The notes: generated from the sequence alone by a model not told the origin. Positions 10,350-18,407 are shown, counted from the stretch's first letter. The stretch is 64,000 nucleotides of DNA from Streptomyces gelaticus (GCF_014649535.1 NZ_BMTF01000002.1:399974-463973); one strand, 5' to 3'. Numbers and translations: made by a program.

Positions 10350-11043
10350 AGTCCCGCTCCACCACCGCGGTGACCAGCACCGCGACCGAGGGGTGCCCCT
10401 CCACCGCGGCCGCCACGGCACTCCGCACCGCACGGGCCACGTCGAGCGCCCGGTGGCCCGGGTCCGTCGCCAGCTCGATGCGCACATGGTCCGGGTCCGC
10501 GTGCACCGCACGGCCCAGCACCCCGGTCAGCGTCACCACGCCCGGAACACCCGCCGCCGCGGTCCCCGCCACCCCTTCCGCAGCTGCCTCGTGCACCTCC
10601 ATCGGGGCGGGAGCCGGTCGTTCGGGCGGTGCGTCCAGCAGTGCCGTCACCCGGACGTCCACCGTGTCGACCACCAGGCCGAGCCGCTCCCCGGCGGCCG
10701 TCAGCAGCGCCGAGCGCAGCGCGTCGGCCGCGACGGGCAGCGGCCGGCCGGATACGGCCGACATCGTCACCTCGATCCGCAGCGGCCCCGGAGGCAGCGC
10801 GCTCGGCGGCGGCTCCACCTCCGGTCCCGGTGCCCCGTCCGGATCTGCCACCGAGATCCTGAGCTTCCCGAGCGCGGCGCCGGGGCTTGTCACTGCGCCC
10901 CGCAGCACCGCGACCGCGGCCCGCTCCGAGATCCAGGCCCCGTCCGCCGGACCGCCCAGCGGAAGCAGCCGGCCGAGGCCGAGCCGTAGCCGTACCGCCG
11001 CTGCCCATCCGTCGGCCCCGCGCGGGCCGTCAGCCGTCGTCAT
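10348..11043 (-). CDS. Asp23-cluster-associated hypothetical protein
   Basis: A 231-residue protein read from ATG 11043 (MTTADGPRGADG). Streptomyces relatives are often labelled 'nucleopolyhedrovirus P10 family', a label I think is uninformative. Two alternating strand-helix units can be seen, around LRIEVTMSAVSGRPLPVAADALRSAL-type text (about 98-125) and DPDHVRIELATDPGHRALDVARAVRSAV (about 190-220). The second closely resembles the Asp23/Gls24 strand-helix pattern. It is divergent from the Asp23 operon beginning at 11136, so the two probably share a control region. No signal peptide or TM helix is seen. A role beside Asp23 proteins in envelope homeostasis is inference. Confidence 0.75.
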   Translation of the reverse strand: MTTADGPRGADGWAAAVRLRLGLGRLLPLGGPADGAWISERAAVAVLRGAVTSPGAALGKLRISVADPDGAPGPEVEPPPSALPPGPLRIEVTMSAVSGRPLPVAADALRSALLTAAGERLGLVVDTVDVRVTALLDAPPERPAPAPMEVHEAAAEGVAGTAAAGVPGVVTLTGVLGRAVHADPDHVRIELATDPGHRALDVARAVRSAVAAAVEGHPSVAVLVTAVVERD

Positions 11044-11135
11044 TTCCCCAGCCTGCCGCATCCACGGCGCGAGAAGGGGCAAGCACGCCTAATGTGGGCA
11101 AAGAGGTCCAACCTGCCCTGAAGGGAAGAATGGCG

Positions 11136-11609
11136 ATGACCGAGACCACACAGCGGAACCGGCCCGAAAGCCCCGAAAAGGAATCGAGCACGCTCATCAA
11201 GCGCGGCGGGGGAGCCCCCGCCACCCGTGGCCGTACGACCATCGCCGACGGAGTGGTCGAGAAGATCGCGGGAATGGCGGCGCGCGATGTGGTCGGCGTC
11301 CATGCGATGGGCAGCGGCCTCTCGCGCACCTTCGGGGCGGTGCGCGACCGGGTACCCGGTGGTGGCAGGTCCGTCACCCGTGGGGTGAAGGCGGAGGTCG
11401 GCGAGTCCCAGACCGCACTCGACCTGGAGATCGTCGTCGACTACGGCGTCTCGATCGCCGATGTCGCCCGCGACGTACGGGAGAACGTCGTCGCGGCGGT
11501 CGAGCGGATGACCGGCCTGGAGGTCGTCGAGGTCAATATCGCGGTGAGCGATGTGAAGCTGCCCGACGAGGCCGAGGACGAGGGCCAGTCCGAGCCACGT
11601 CTCCATTAG
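11136..11609 (+). CDS. Asp23/Gls24 family envelope-stress protein
   Basis: A 157-residue protein of the alkaline-shock family. After a polar N-terminus comes the domain GRTTIADGVVEKIAGMAARDVVGVHAMGSG (about 35-65), then TALDLEIVVDYGVSIADVARDVRENVVAAVERMTGLEVVEVNIAVSDV, the complete Asp23 pattern. I place the start at ATG 11136, which is 8-10 nt from AAGGGA. ATG 11130 is two codons earlier and also possible. It is the first gene of a five-gene unit (11.1-13.5 kb) encoding two Asp23 proteins, two membrane proteins of the AmaP/DUF6286 type and a small membrane protein. In Firmicutes, Asp23 is tethered to the membrane by AmaP. The same arrangement is suggested here. Confidence 0.9.
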   Translation: MTETTQRNRPESPEKESSTLIKRGGGAPATRGRTTIADGVVEKIAGMAARDVVGVHAMGSGLSRTFGAVRDRVPGGGRSVTRGVKAEVGESQTALDLEIVVDYGVSIADVARDVRENVVAAVERMTGLEVVEVNIAVSDVKLPDEAEDEGQSEPRLH

Positions 11610-11641
11610 ACCTCCGGCGCGAGGGAGTTGAGGAGCGCACG

Positions 11642-11833
11642 ATGAGCATGGCTGTGGTCGGCATGGTGGCCGGCATGGCGCTCGGATTCGCCGGGTACTT
11701 CGGCGGATTCGGGGCCTTCCTGCTGGTGGCCGCCCTGGGAGCGGTCGGCTTCGTAGCCGGCCGCCTCCTGGAGGGCGACCTGGAACTCGGCGACTTCTTC
11801 CGGAGTCGCGAGCGCGGCGACCGACGGCGGTGA
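11642..11833 (+). CDS. Small glycine-rich membrane protein in Asp23 operon
   Basis: 63 residues with a hydrophobic N-terminal two-thirds (MSMAVVGMVAGMALGFAGYF, then a second helix GAFLLVAALGAVGFVAGRLL) and a charged tail DFFRSRERGDRRR. The ATG at 11642 follows GAGGAG. Its last four bases (GTGA) overlap the start of the next gene, so translation is coupled. This resembles the DUF2273-type small membrane proteins often found in asp23/amaP loci. The family assignment is tentative. Confidence 0.85.
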   Translation: MSMAVVGMVAGMALGFAGYFGGFGAFLLVAALGAVGFVAGRLLEGDLELGDFFRSRERGDRRR

Positions 11834-12192
11834 CGGCGTTGTCGGGGGCGAGCAGCCGGATCGCCGCAGGTGAGCGTGGGGAGACCCGGATCGCCGACCG
11901 GGTGGTCGCCAAGATCGCCGCACAGGCGGCGAAGGAGGCGATCGACGAGCCGCCGCCGGAGGGTGCCGCGCCGCGCGCCACGGTCACGGTGCACCGGGAC
12001 ACCGCCCGGGTCCGGGTGAGCCTGGAGCTCGGATACCCCTGCGACATCGGCCGCCAGTGCGGCGGGGTGCGTCGTCATGTCGCCGAGCGGGTGAGGGCTC
12101 TGGCGGGGATGGAAGTGCCCGAGGTGGCCGTACAGGTGGAGCGTCTGCATCCGACGGGAGCGAGCGCCGCGGCACAGGGGAGGCTCCGATGA
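11830..12192 (+). CDS. Second Asp23/Gls24 family protein
   Basis: A 120-residue protein starting at the GTG that overlaps the preceding stop (GTGA, 11830-11833). It contains the Asp23 elements TRIADRVVAKIAAQAAKEAI (about 19-38), ARVRVSLELGYPCDIGRQCGGVRRHVAERVRALAGMEV and a C-terminal VQVERLH strand. Unlike the first copy it is short and begins directly with the domain. Its stop TGA overlaps the ATG of the DUF6286 gene. It is probably a partner or variant subunit of the same membrane-associated complex. Confidence 0.87.
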   Translation: MTALSGASSRIAAGERGETRIADRVVAKIAAQAAKEAIDEPPPEGAAPRATVTVHRDTARVRVSLELGYPCDIGRQCGGVRRHVAERVRALAGMEVPEVAVQVERLHPTGASAAAQGRLR

Positions 12193-12902
12193 GCGAGCGT
12201 CACGGGCCGGAGCACCCCGCGCCGCGACTGCCGGCCACTGACCCCGTCGAAGCGGACGGAGGAAACCCGCCCGACGAGAAGGGCGAGGTGCTCGGACTCG
12301 GCCGGTCCGCCTCGTCCGCCGCCCACGATCCGGTGCCGTCCCACCAGGAGGGCGGCGGCAGAGCGGGCCGCTTCTGGTCCGCGCGCCGTGTCCCCGCTGC
12401 GCTCCTCGCCCTCGTGGTCCTCGGCGCCGGCGGACTGCTGCTCTACGACGTGGCGGCGGTGCGGGCCGGCCGGCCCGCGATGCAATGGCGCCGGTCGCTG
12501 GCCGACGAGCTCGCCCGGCGCCCGCTGGAGAACGCCTGGCTGCTCGCCGCCGCCGCGCTCGCCGTGGCGATCGGACTGTGGCTGCTCGTGCTCGCCGTCA
12601 CCCCCGGCCTCCGCGGTCTGCTGCCGATGCGCCGCGACCGTCCCGGCGTACGGGCCGCCCTCGACCGGTCCGCGGCCGCACTGGTCCTGCGCGACCGGGC
12701 CGTCGAAGTGTCCGGGGTGCAGTCGGTGCGGGTCCGGATGGGCCGGGGCAGGGCGGTGGTGCGCGCCGTCTCGCACTTCCGGGAGCTCGACGACGTACGG
12801 GCCGATCTGGACACCGTGCTCGGGACAGGCATCAGGGAACTGGGGCTGGCCAGGCCGCCGAGCCTGTCCGTACATGTCCGCCGGCCCGCGAAGAAGAGGT
12901 GA
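12189..12902 (+). CDS. DUF6286-type Asp23-associated membrane protein
   Basis: 237 residues starting at ATG 12189 (ATGA overlap). An acidic, disordered N-terminus (about 1-60) precedes two transmembrane helices: RRVPAALLALVVLGAGGLLLYDVAAV (about 65-90) and NAWLLAAAALAVAIGLWLLVLAV (about 118-140). The C-terminal soluble domain RSAAALVLRDRAVEVSGVQSVRVRMGRGRAVVRAVSHFRELDDVRADL has the Asp23-like strand-helix arrangement. It is likely to place an Asp23-like domain on the membrane. GTGA overlap with the next gene indicates coupled expression. Confidence 0.82.
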   Translation: MSERHGPEHPAPRLPATDPVEADGGNPPDEKGEVLGLGRSASSAAHDPVPSHQEGGGRAGRFWSARRVPAALLALVVLGAGGLLLYDVAAVRAGRPAMQWRRSLADELARRPLENAWLLAAAALAVAIGLWLLVLAVTPGLRGLLPMRRDRPGVRAALDRSAAALVLRDRAVEVSGVQSVRVRMGRGRAVVRAVSHFRELDDVRADLDTVLGTGIRELGLARPPSLSVHVRRPAKKR

Positions 12903-13486
12903 GCCCGTTGCTCAGGACCGTCAACCGGGTACTGCTCGGCCTGGCCGGGCTGGTACTGATCTGCGGCGGCGGCGCGGTGCTCGCAGCCGGTCTCGGCCTG
13001 GCCGTGCCGTCCTGGTGGCCCTGGTACGGCAGGCGCGATGTGCTCGTCAGCGAGGCCGACCGGGACCGCTGGAGCGACCAGGGCTGGTGGTGGCCGGCGG
13101 TCATCGCCGTCCTCGCCGTCGTGGTCGTCCTCGCCCTGTGGTGGCTGCTGGCCCAGCTGCGCCGCGCCCGCCTCGCCGAGGTGCTGGTGGACAGCGGTGA
13201 CGGCGAGGGGGCGCTCCTGCGGGGCCGGGCCCTGGAAGGGGTGCTCGCCGGTGAGGCGGAGACGCTGGACGGAGTGGCCCGCGCCCAGGTCGCGCTGACC
13301 GGCCGGCGCAGCTCGCCGCAGGCCAGGATCCGCCTGCTGATGGAGCCGCACGCGGCGCCGGACGAGGCGCTCGGCAGCCTCACCGACGAGGCGCTGGCCC
13401 ATGCGCGGGATTCGGCCGGGCTGGCCGAGCTGCCGGCCGAGGTACGGCTGAGAGCGGTCAGGCACCGTGCGGAACGGGTGAGCTGA
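12899..13486 (+). CDS. AmaP-like alkaline-shock membrane-anchor protein
   Basis: 195 residues from the overlapping GTG 12899. It has an N-terminal helix VNRVLLGLAGLVLICGGGAVLAAGL (about 8-32), an extracytoplasmic loop rich in Trp (WWPWYGRRDVLVSEADRDRW) and a second helix WWWPAVIAVLAVVVVLALWWLLAQL (about 60-85). The cytoplasmic domain RRARLAEVLVDSGDGEGALLRGRALEGVLAGEAETLDGVARAQVALTG follows. This is the AmaP topology: two helices plus a C-terminal Asp23-like domain. It is the last gene of the Asp23 operon. A palindrome follows and the neighbouring gene is convergent. Confidence 0.85.
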   Translation: MSPLLRTVNRVLLGLAGLVLICGGGAVLAAGLGLAVPSWWPWYGRRDVLVSEADRDRWSDQGWWWPAVIAVLAVVVVLALWWLLAQLRRARLAEVLVDSGDGEGALLRGRALEGVLAGEAETLDGVARAQVALTGRRSSPQARIRLLMEPHAAPDEALGSLTDEALAHARDSAGLAELPAEVRLRAVRHRAERVS

Positions 13487-13491
13487 CAGCA

Positions 13492-13509
13492 GGTCGCCGG
13501 CCGGCGACC
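13492..13509. terminator. 18-bp perfect palindrome between convergent genes
   Basis: GGTCGCCGG/CCGGCGACC (13492-13509) is fully self-complementary and lies 5 bp after the amaP-like stop and 16 bp from the SDR stop. It may work as part of a bidirectional terminator. The absence of a spacer loop makes this less certain. Confidence 0.45.
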
Positions 13510-13525
13510 GGGCACGGGCTCCGGA

Positions 13526-14281
13526 TCAGAAGCCGTGCCGGGAGCCGCCGTCGACCGGCACCATGATGCCCGTCAGATACGAGGCCGCGGGCGAGAGCAG
13601 GAACGCCGCTGTCCGGCCGAACTCCTCCGGGGTGCCGTAGCGCCGCAGCGGAATCCGTGCCTCGTTGGCCGCCCGGGAGGCCTCCGCGTCGCCGGAGAGG
13701 GCGTCCAGCTCCCGCACCCGGTCCGTGTCGATCCGGGCCGGCAGCACGCCCACCACCCGGATCCCGCGGGGACCGAGCTCGTCGGCCAGCGACTTGGCGA
13801 AACCGGCCAGGCCGGGACGGAGGCCGTTGGAGATGGTCAGTCCGGCGATCGGCTCGTGCACGGAGCCGGAGAGCACGAAGCCGATCACGCCGCCCTCGCC
13901 GAGCACGTCCGCCGCGGCCCTGGCGAGACGTACCGCGCCCAGGAACACCGACTCGAAGGCCGACTGCCACTGCTCGTCTGTGTTGTCGGCCAGGAAGCCG
14001 GGGGCCGGTCCGCCGACGCTGATGAGAATGCCGTCGAGCCGCCCGAACCGCTCGTGCGCCGCGTCCACCAGGCGCTGGGCGGACGCGGGATCGGCGTTGT
14101 CGGCGGCGAGGCCGGCCGCGGCCGCGCCCAGTTCGGCGGCGGCCGCCTCGACGCGCTTCTCGTCCCGCCCGGTGATGATCACTCTCGCGCCGTCGTCGGC
14201 GAGCGCCCGCGCCGTGGCGTTGCCCAGCCCCCGGGTCGCTCCGGTGATGATGTAGACACGGTCCTTCAGTCCAAGATCCAT
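13526..14281 (-). CDS. Short-chain dehydrogenase/reductase
   Basis: A 251-residue classical SDR. The Rossmann start is VYIITGATRGLGNATARAL (TGATRGLG, about 12-20), with LAADNAD for cofactor. The usual NNAG is replaced by ISVGG. The catalytic Tyr-x-x-x-Lys position reads SNGLRPGLAGFAKSL, so the usual YxxxK is not evident. C-terminal PEEFGRTAAFLLSPAASYLTGIMVPVDGG is standard. Loss of the catalytic Tyr/Lys and the NNAG Asn suggests a divergent or non-classical reductase, as in the '3-oxoacyl-ACP reductase-like' SDRs of Streptomyces. The start is ATG 14281. It lies 5 bp after the GH15 gene on the same strand and is probably co-transcribed. Confidence 0.85.
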   Translation of the reverse strand: MDLGLKDRVYIITGATRGLGNATARALADDGARVIITGRDEKRVEAAAAELGAAAAGLAADNADPASAQRLVDAAHERFGRLDGILISVGGPAPGFLADNTDEQWQSAFESVFLGAVRLARAAADVLGEGGVIGFVLSGSVHEPIAGLTISNGLRPGLAGFAKSLADELGPRGIRVVGVLPARIDTDRVRELDALSGDAEASRAANEARIPLRRYGTPEEFGRTAAFLLSPAASYLTGIMVPVDGGSRHGF

Positions 14282-14286
14282 GGCTC

Positions 14287-16086
14287 CTATCCTGCCGCGT
14301 CGGGCTCCATCGTGTCCTCCCCGGCCAGTGCCATGGCGGTGCCGACGAGGCCGATGTGGCTGAACGCCTGCGGGAAGTTGCCCAGCTGACGGTGGCCGGC
14401 GGTGTCGTACTCCTCGGCCAGCAGCCCCACATCGTTGCGGAGCGCCAGGAGCCGCTCGAAGAGATCCCTGGCCTCGTCGGCGCGCCCGGTCAGGACCAGT
14501 GCGTCGGCCAGCCAGAACGAGCACGCCACGAAGGCCCCTTCGCTGCCGGGCAGTCCGTCGATCGAGGAGCCGTCCGTGGTGTAGCGGCGCAGCAGGCAGC
14601 CGCGGCCCAGCTCGGCCCGGACCGCGTCGATCGTGCCGATCAGCCGGGGATCGTCCGGGGGCAGGAAGCCGGTCCGGGCGATCAGCAGCGTCGCGGCGTC
14701 CAGATTCCGGGAGCCGTAGGACTGCGTGAAGGTGTTCCGTTCCGGGTCGTACCCCTTCTCGCACACCTCCCGGTGCACCGCGTCCCGCATCGCCCGCCAC
14801 CGGTCGGCGTCGCCGGCCAGCGAGGGGTTGCCCTCCAGGGTGCGTACGGCACGGTCGGCGGCGACCCAGGTCATCACCTTGGAGTGCACGAAGTGGCGGC
14901 GCTGGCCGCGGATCTCCCACAGCCCCTCGTCCGGCTCGCGCCAGGTGGACTCCAGGAAGCGGAGCAGGCTGAGCTGCAGACTCCAGGCGTGCGGCTTGTC
15001 GCCCAGCCCCGCCTCGCGCGCCAGCCGCAACGAGTCGATGACCTCCCCGTACACATCGAGCTGACGCTGGCGGACCGCGGCGTTGCCGATCCGGACCGGG
15101 GCGGAGTTCTCGTATCCGCGCAGCCACGGCAGCTCCGCCTCGGGCAGTCTGCGTTCACCCGCGAGGCCGTACATGATCTGGAGGTCGGCCGGGTCCCCGG
15201 CGACCGCGCGCAGCAGCCAGTCCCGCCAGGCGGCGGCCTCCTCCAGGTAGCCGGCCGAGATGAGGGCGCCGAGGGCCAGCGTGGAGTCCCGCAGCCAGCA
15301 GAAGCGGTAGTCCCAGTTCCGTACGCCCCCGATCTCCTCCGGCAGCGAGGTGGTGGGCGCCGCCACGATGCCGCCGGTCGGGGCGAAGGTCAGCGCCTTC
15401 AGCGTGATCAGCGAGCGGATCACCGCTTCCCGGTAGGGGCCCCGGTACCTGCACCGCGAGGACCACTCGGTCCAGTCGGACAGAGCGTTCTCCAGCGCCT
15501 CGTACGGGTCGACCAGATCGGGGCGGGGCGAGTGCGAGGGGTGCCAGGTCAGTACGAACGCCACCTTCTCGCCCGCGGAGACGGTGAACGACGAGCAGGT
15601 GGAGAACTGCTGGCCCCAGGTCTTGACCGGCGGCTCGCTGCGCAGCCAGGCCGAGTCCGGCCCCGCGACCGCCACCCGGTGCCCCTGCGAGCGGCGCACC
15701 CACGGCACCACCGAGCCGAAGTCGAAGCGCAGCCGGATCACGGAGCTCATCTCGACGGTGCCGCTGATGCCCTCGACGATCCGCATGACGTCGGGCTCCC
15801 GGTCGCGCTGCGGCATGAAGTCGATGACCTTGACCGTGCCGGTGCGGGTCTCCCAGAACGTCTCCAGGACCAGGGACTCACCCGCGTAGCCGCGCCGGGT
15901 GCAGGTCTCCGCGCCTTTCGGGGCGATCCGCCAGTGGCCGTTGTCCTCGTCGCCGAGCAGGGCGGCGAAGCAGGCGCCCGAGTCGAAGCGCGGCAGACAG
16001 AGCCAGTCCACAGAACCGTTTCTGCCGACCAGGGCGGCCGTCTGGAGATCGCCGATGAGCGCGTAGTCCTCGATGCATGGGGTCAC
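14287..16086 (-). CDS. Glycoside hydrolase family 15 (glucoamylase/trehalase-like)
   Basis: A 599-residue enzyme of the actinobacterial GH15 group that includes trehalases. The N-terminal IEDYALIGDLQTAALVGRNGSVDWLCLPRFDSGACFAALLG and the central EEIGGVRNWDYRFCWLRDSTLALGAL are diagnostic. The C-terminal VRAELGRGCLLRRYTTD and LPGSEGAFVACSFWLADALVLTGR supply the second acidic region. No signal peptide is visible, so it probably acts in the cytoplasm on an alpha-glucan, maltooligosaccharide or trehalose. The start is GTG 16086. No better ATG is in frame. Substrate assignment from sequence alone is not possible. Confidence 0.92.
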   Translation of the reverse strand: MTPCIEDYALIGDLQTAALVGRNGSVDWLCLPRFDSGACFAALLGDEDNGHWRIAPKGAETCTRRGYAGESLVLETFWETRTGTVKVIDFMPQRDREPDVMRIVEGISGTVEMSSVIRLRFDFGSVVPWVRRSQGHRVAVAGPDSAWLRSEPPVKTWGQQFSTCSSFTVSAGEKVAFVLTWHPSHSPRPDLVDPYEALENALSDWTEWSSRCRYRGPYREAVIRSLITLKALTFAPTGGIVAAPTTSLPEEIGGVRNWDYRFCWLRDSTLALGALISAGYLEEAAAWRDWLLRAVAGDPADLQIMYGLAGERRLPEAELPWLRGYENSAPVRIGNAAVRQRQLDVYGEVIDSLRLAREAGLGDKPHAWSLQLSLLRFLESTWREPDEGLWEIRGQRRHFVHSKVMTWVAADRAVRTLEGNPSLAGDADRWRAMRDAVHREVCEKGYDPERNTFTQSYGSRNLDAATLLIARTGFLPPDDPRLIGTIDAVRAELGRGCLLRRYTTDGSSIDGLPGSEGAFVACSFWLADALVLTGRADEARDLFERLLALRNDVGLLAEEYDTAGHRQLGNFPQAFSHIGLVGTAMALAGEDTMEPDAAG

Positions 16087-16146
16087 GTTCTGGCGTGTTC
16101 CCGAACCTGGGCCCCGTTAAGCAGTCCCGGACGGCGGGGGTCACCC

Positions 16147-16164
16147 GGCCGGGAACGCCCGGCC
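16147..16164 (-). terminator. Hairpin after the SURF1-family gene
   Basis: GGCCGGG-AACG-CCCGGCC, a 7-bp perfect stem with tetraloop, 20 bp past the stop at 16185 on the minus strand. Confidence 0.5.
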
Positions 16165-16184
16165 CGCATCCGGCGGCCACGACG

Positions 16185-17042
16185 TCAGGCCGTGGCGGGT
16201 TCCGGCTTCTCCGGCTTCTCCGGTTCGGAGGGCTGCTGCTCCCCGGCGGCCTCCTTGGCCGCGGCCTCCGCCCGGTCGCGCTTCTCCCTGCGCGCCAGCA
16301 CCACGTACCCGACCGGGACACCGGCGGCGAAGAGCCACCACTGCACGGCGTACGCCATGTGCGGGCCGATCGAGCTGTCGTCCGGCGCCTCGATCAGTTC
16401 CGGGGAGCCGCCGACGGGCTCGGGCGCGGTCTGCTCGATGTAGCCGCCGAGCACCGGCCGGGAGAGCCGTTCGGCCTCCTGGGCGCTGTTGATCAGCATC
16501 ACCTGGCGGTCCGGCAGGTCCGAGATGTCCTTGATGCCGCTGGCACTCGTCGTCTCGTCGGCCTTGAGCCGTCCGGTGACGGTCACTTCGCCGCGGGGCA
16601 CGGCCGGCACCTCGGGGAAGGCCCGCTGGCTGTCGGCGGAGGGCACCCAGCCGCGGTTGACCAGGACCGTGCCGCCGTCCTTGAGGTCGAACGGGACCAG
16701 CACATGGACACCGATCCGCCCGTCGGCGGAGGTCCTGCGGCGTACGACCACCTGATGCTCGGTGTCGTACGTGCCCGTGGCCGTCACCGTCCGCCAGTAG
16801 TCGGAGCGCGGGACCGTGTGACCCGGAGCGGTGAGCGAGGTGACCGGAACCGGCTTCGCCTTGAGATTGCGGGAGATCAGAGAGTTCTGCGCGACCTTGT
16901 GCTCATGCCGGTGCAGCTGCCAGAAGCCCAGCTCGACCATCGTGGGGATCAGGACGAGGGCGAGCAGGGCGAGGATCAGCCACTGCCGGGTCAACAGGAA
17001 GCGGTACACCCCACGACGGTACAACTGTGTCGTGGGGTGCAT
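16185..17042 (-). CDS. SURF1 family protein (cytochrome oxidase assembly)
   Basis: 285 residues from ATG 17042, or 274 from GTG 17009 (VYRFLLTRQW), which is where close relatives seem to begin. SURF1 pattern: N-terminal helix LILALLALVLIPTMVELGFWQLHRHE, then YWRTVTATGTYDTEHQVVVRRR, VLVPFDLKDGGTVLVNRGWVP and a C-terminal helix HMAYAVQWWLFAAGVPVGYVVLARRE. In bacteria these proteins assist haem a insertion into aa3-type oxidase. The tail is rich in Pro/Glu/Lys. An inverted repeat (17007-17039) covers both candidate starts. Confidence 0.9.
   Translation of the reverse strand: MHPTTQLYRRGVYRFLLTRQWLILALLALVLIPTMVELGFWQLHRHEHKVAQNSLISRNLKAKPVPVTSLTAPGHTVPRSDYWRTVTATGTYDTEHQVVVRRRTSADGRIGVHVLVPFDLKDGGTVLVNRGWVPSADSQRAFPEVPAVPRGEVTVTGRLKADETTSASGIKDISDLPDRQVMLINSAQEAERLSRPVLGGYIEQTAPEPVGGSPELIEAPDDSSIGPHMAYAVQWWLFAAGVPVGYVVLARREKRDRAEAAAKEAAGEQQPSEPEKPEKPEPATA
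17007..17039 (-). promoter_or_regulatory. 33-bp interrupted palindrome over the SURF1 start region
   Basis: CACCCCACGAC (17007-17017) and GTCGTGGGGTG (17029-17039) are perfect 11-bp arms around an 11-bp spacer. On the minus strand this lies about 42 bp past the preceding gene's stop (17082) and includes the ATG 17042 neighbourhood and GTG 17009. It could be a terminator for the zinc-finger gene, an operator (22-bp centre spacing), or an mRNA structure over the initiation codon. Confidence 0.5.
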
Positions 17043-17081
17043 CGCGCAGGGGTGGGGGGAAGACAGTGCGGCGGCCGCTGC

Positions 17082-17315
17082 TCAGACTTTGTCGATGATG
17101 CCCACCTTCCCCTCGGCGCGGGCGCAGTGACCGCCGCAGAACCAGTGCCCGTCGACCTCGACGCCCTGGCCGATGATCTGGACCCGGCAGTGCTCACAGA
17201 TGGGCGCCATGCGGTGAATGGCGCAGGAGAAGCAGTCGAAGACGTGCACCGCGCCCTGGGCGTGCACCTCGAAGGACATCCCGTAGTCGTTTCCGCAAAC
17301 CTCGCAACGTGCCAT
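17082..17315 (-). CDS. Small double zinc-finger protein
   Basis: A 77-residue protein with eight Cys in a regular pattern: C4-x2-C7, C28-x2-C31, C40-x2-C43 and C60-x3-C64, plus several His. This fits two treble-clef or LIM-like zinc sites. The start is ATG 17315. Relatives in Streptomyces are conserved hypotheticals, sometimes called prokaryotic metallothionein, which I would not endorse because spacing is that of structural fingers. It lies between the exonuclease and SURF1 genes on the same strand. Function is unknown. Confidence 0.85.
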   Translation of the reverse strand: MARCEVCGNDYGMSFEVHAQGAVHVFDCFSCAIHRMAPICEHCRVQIIGQGVEVDGHWFCGGHCARAEGKVGIIDKV

Positions 17316-17379
17316 GCGCCACAGGGTGGGACGCGAGGGCGGCGGCGGGCGAGCGGCGGGCGGGCGAGTCGTCGCCGGT

Positions 17380-18372
17380 TCACTCCGATGACGGCGTGAC
17401 CGCCTGGCCCGGTGCGGGTGCCACATCGCGCAGCAGGTGGGTGAACGCGCCCTCGTCCAGGATCGGGGTGCCGAACGACTTCGCCTTGACCGTCTTCGAC
17501 GTCGACGAGTCCGGGTCATTGGTGACCAGCAGACTGGTCAGCCGGGACACGCTGGTCGCCACATGCAGCCCGGCCTCCACGGCCCGGTCCTCCAGCAGTT
17601 CGCGGTCGACGGAGGTGTCCCCGGAGAACGCCACCCGCATGCCCTGCATGAGAGGTTTGTCCTTCTCGTACCGCCCGGGGTTCGGATACGGGCACGCCGG
17701 GCGCTTGCGCGAGGGGCGCCAGCTGCTGTGACCGTACGAGGGCTGGTAGCCGATCCGCGGTGTGACGGGGGAGTCCGACCACTCGGTCAGCGGCCGGCAC
17801 TCCAGCAGCGGCAGCCGGACCCCGCCCCGCGCCGCCGCGTGCAGGCTCGGCCGGAACGCCTCGGCCAGCACCCGGGCGTCGTCCAGGGCGTGGTGGGCGC
17901 GCTGCTGCACGACGCCGAAGTGCGCTGCCAGCGACTCCAGTTTGTGGTTGGGCAGCGGCAGCCGAAGCTCCTTGGAGAGCGCGATGGTGCACAGCCGCTG
18001 TGTCACGGGGGCGACGGCCGAGGCCCGTGCGTACTCCCGCGCCAGCATCGACCAGTCGAAGGCCGCGTTGTGCGCGACGAGGACGCGGTCCGCGAGCCGC
18101 TCCGAGAGCTGGGCGGCGACCTCCGGGAAGAGCGGAGCGCCTTCGAGGACATCACTGGTCAGCCCGTGGATCCAGACCGGGCCGGGATCGCGCTCGGGGT
18201 TGACGAGGGTGTACCAGTGGTCCTCGACATTGCCCTGCGCGTCCAGGCGGTAGACCGCAGCGGACACTATCCGGTCGTCCCGTGCGAGTCCGGTGGTCTC
18301 CACGTCGACGACCGCGTACCCCTGTGGGTAGGCGGTCGGCCACGGTGCTGCGGTCTGGCGGTCGTCGAGCAT
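17380..18372 (-). CDS. DnaQ-like 3'-5' exonuclease with C-terminal BRCT domain
   Basis: A 330-residue protein. The N-terminal DEDDh nuclease has exo I AVVDVETTG (D23, E25), exo II VAHNAAFDWSML (D106) and exo III RAHHALDDARVLAEAF (H161, D165). About residues 245-320, LMQGMRVAFSGDTSVDRELLEDRAVEAGLHV...SLLVTNDPDSSTSKTVKAKSFGTPILDE, form a BRCT domain as in bacterial DNA ligase. It is likely a DNA-repair or proofreading nuclease rather than a replicase subunit, since it stands alone. On the minus strand TATTCT (-10-like) ends 8 nt before ATG 18372, which suggests a leaderless or nearly leaderless transcript. An in-frame GTG lies two codons upstream. Confidence 0.9.
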   Translation of the reverse strand: MLDDRQTAAPWPTAYPQGYAVVDVETTGLARDDRIVSAAVYRLDAQGNVEDHWYTLVNPERDPGPVWIHGLTSDVLEGAPLFPEVAAQLSERLADRVLVAHNAAFDWSMLAREYARASAVAPVTQRLCTIALSKELRLPLPNHKLESLAAHFGVVQQRAHHALDDARVLAEAFRPSLHAAARGGVRLPLLECRPLTEWSDSPVTPRIGYQPSYGHSSWRPSRKRPACPYPNPGRYEKDKPLMQGMRVAFSGDTSVDRELLEDRAVEAGLHVATSVSRLTSLLVTNDPDSSTSKTVKAKSFGTPILDEGAFTHLLRDVAPAPGQAVTPSSE

Positions 18373-18407
18373 GGTCACAGAGAATACGGGCCGCGACTGA
18401 CAGTCTC

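Noticed and set aside
13526..15127. Fused SDR-GH15 reading frame
   Set aside because: One strand stays open across both genes, but each has its own start and stop (14281 and 14287), so there is no fusion.
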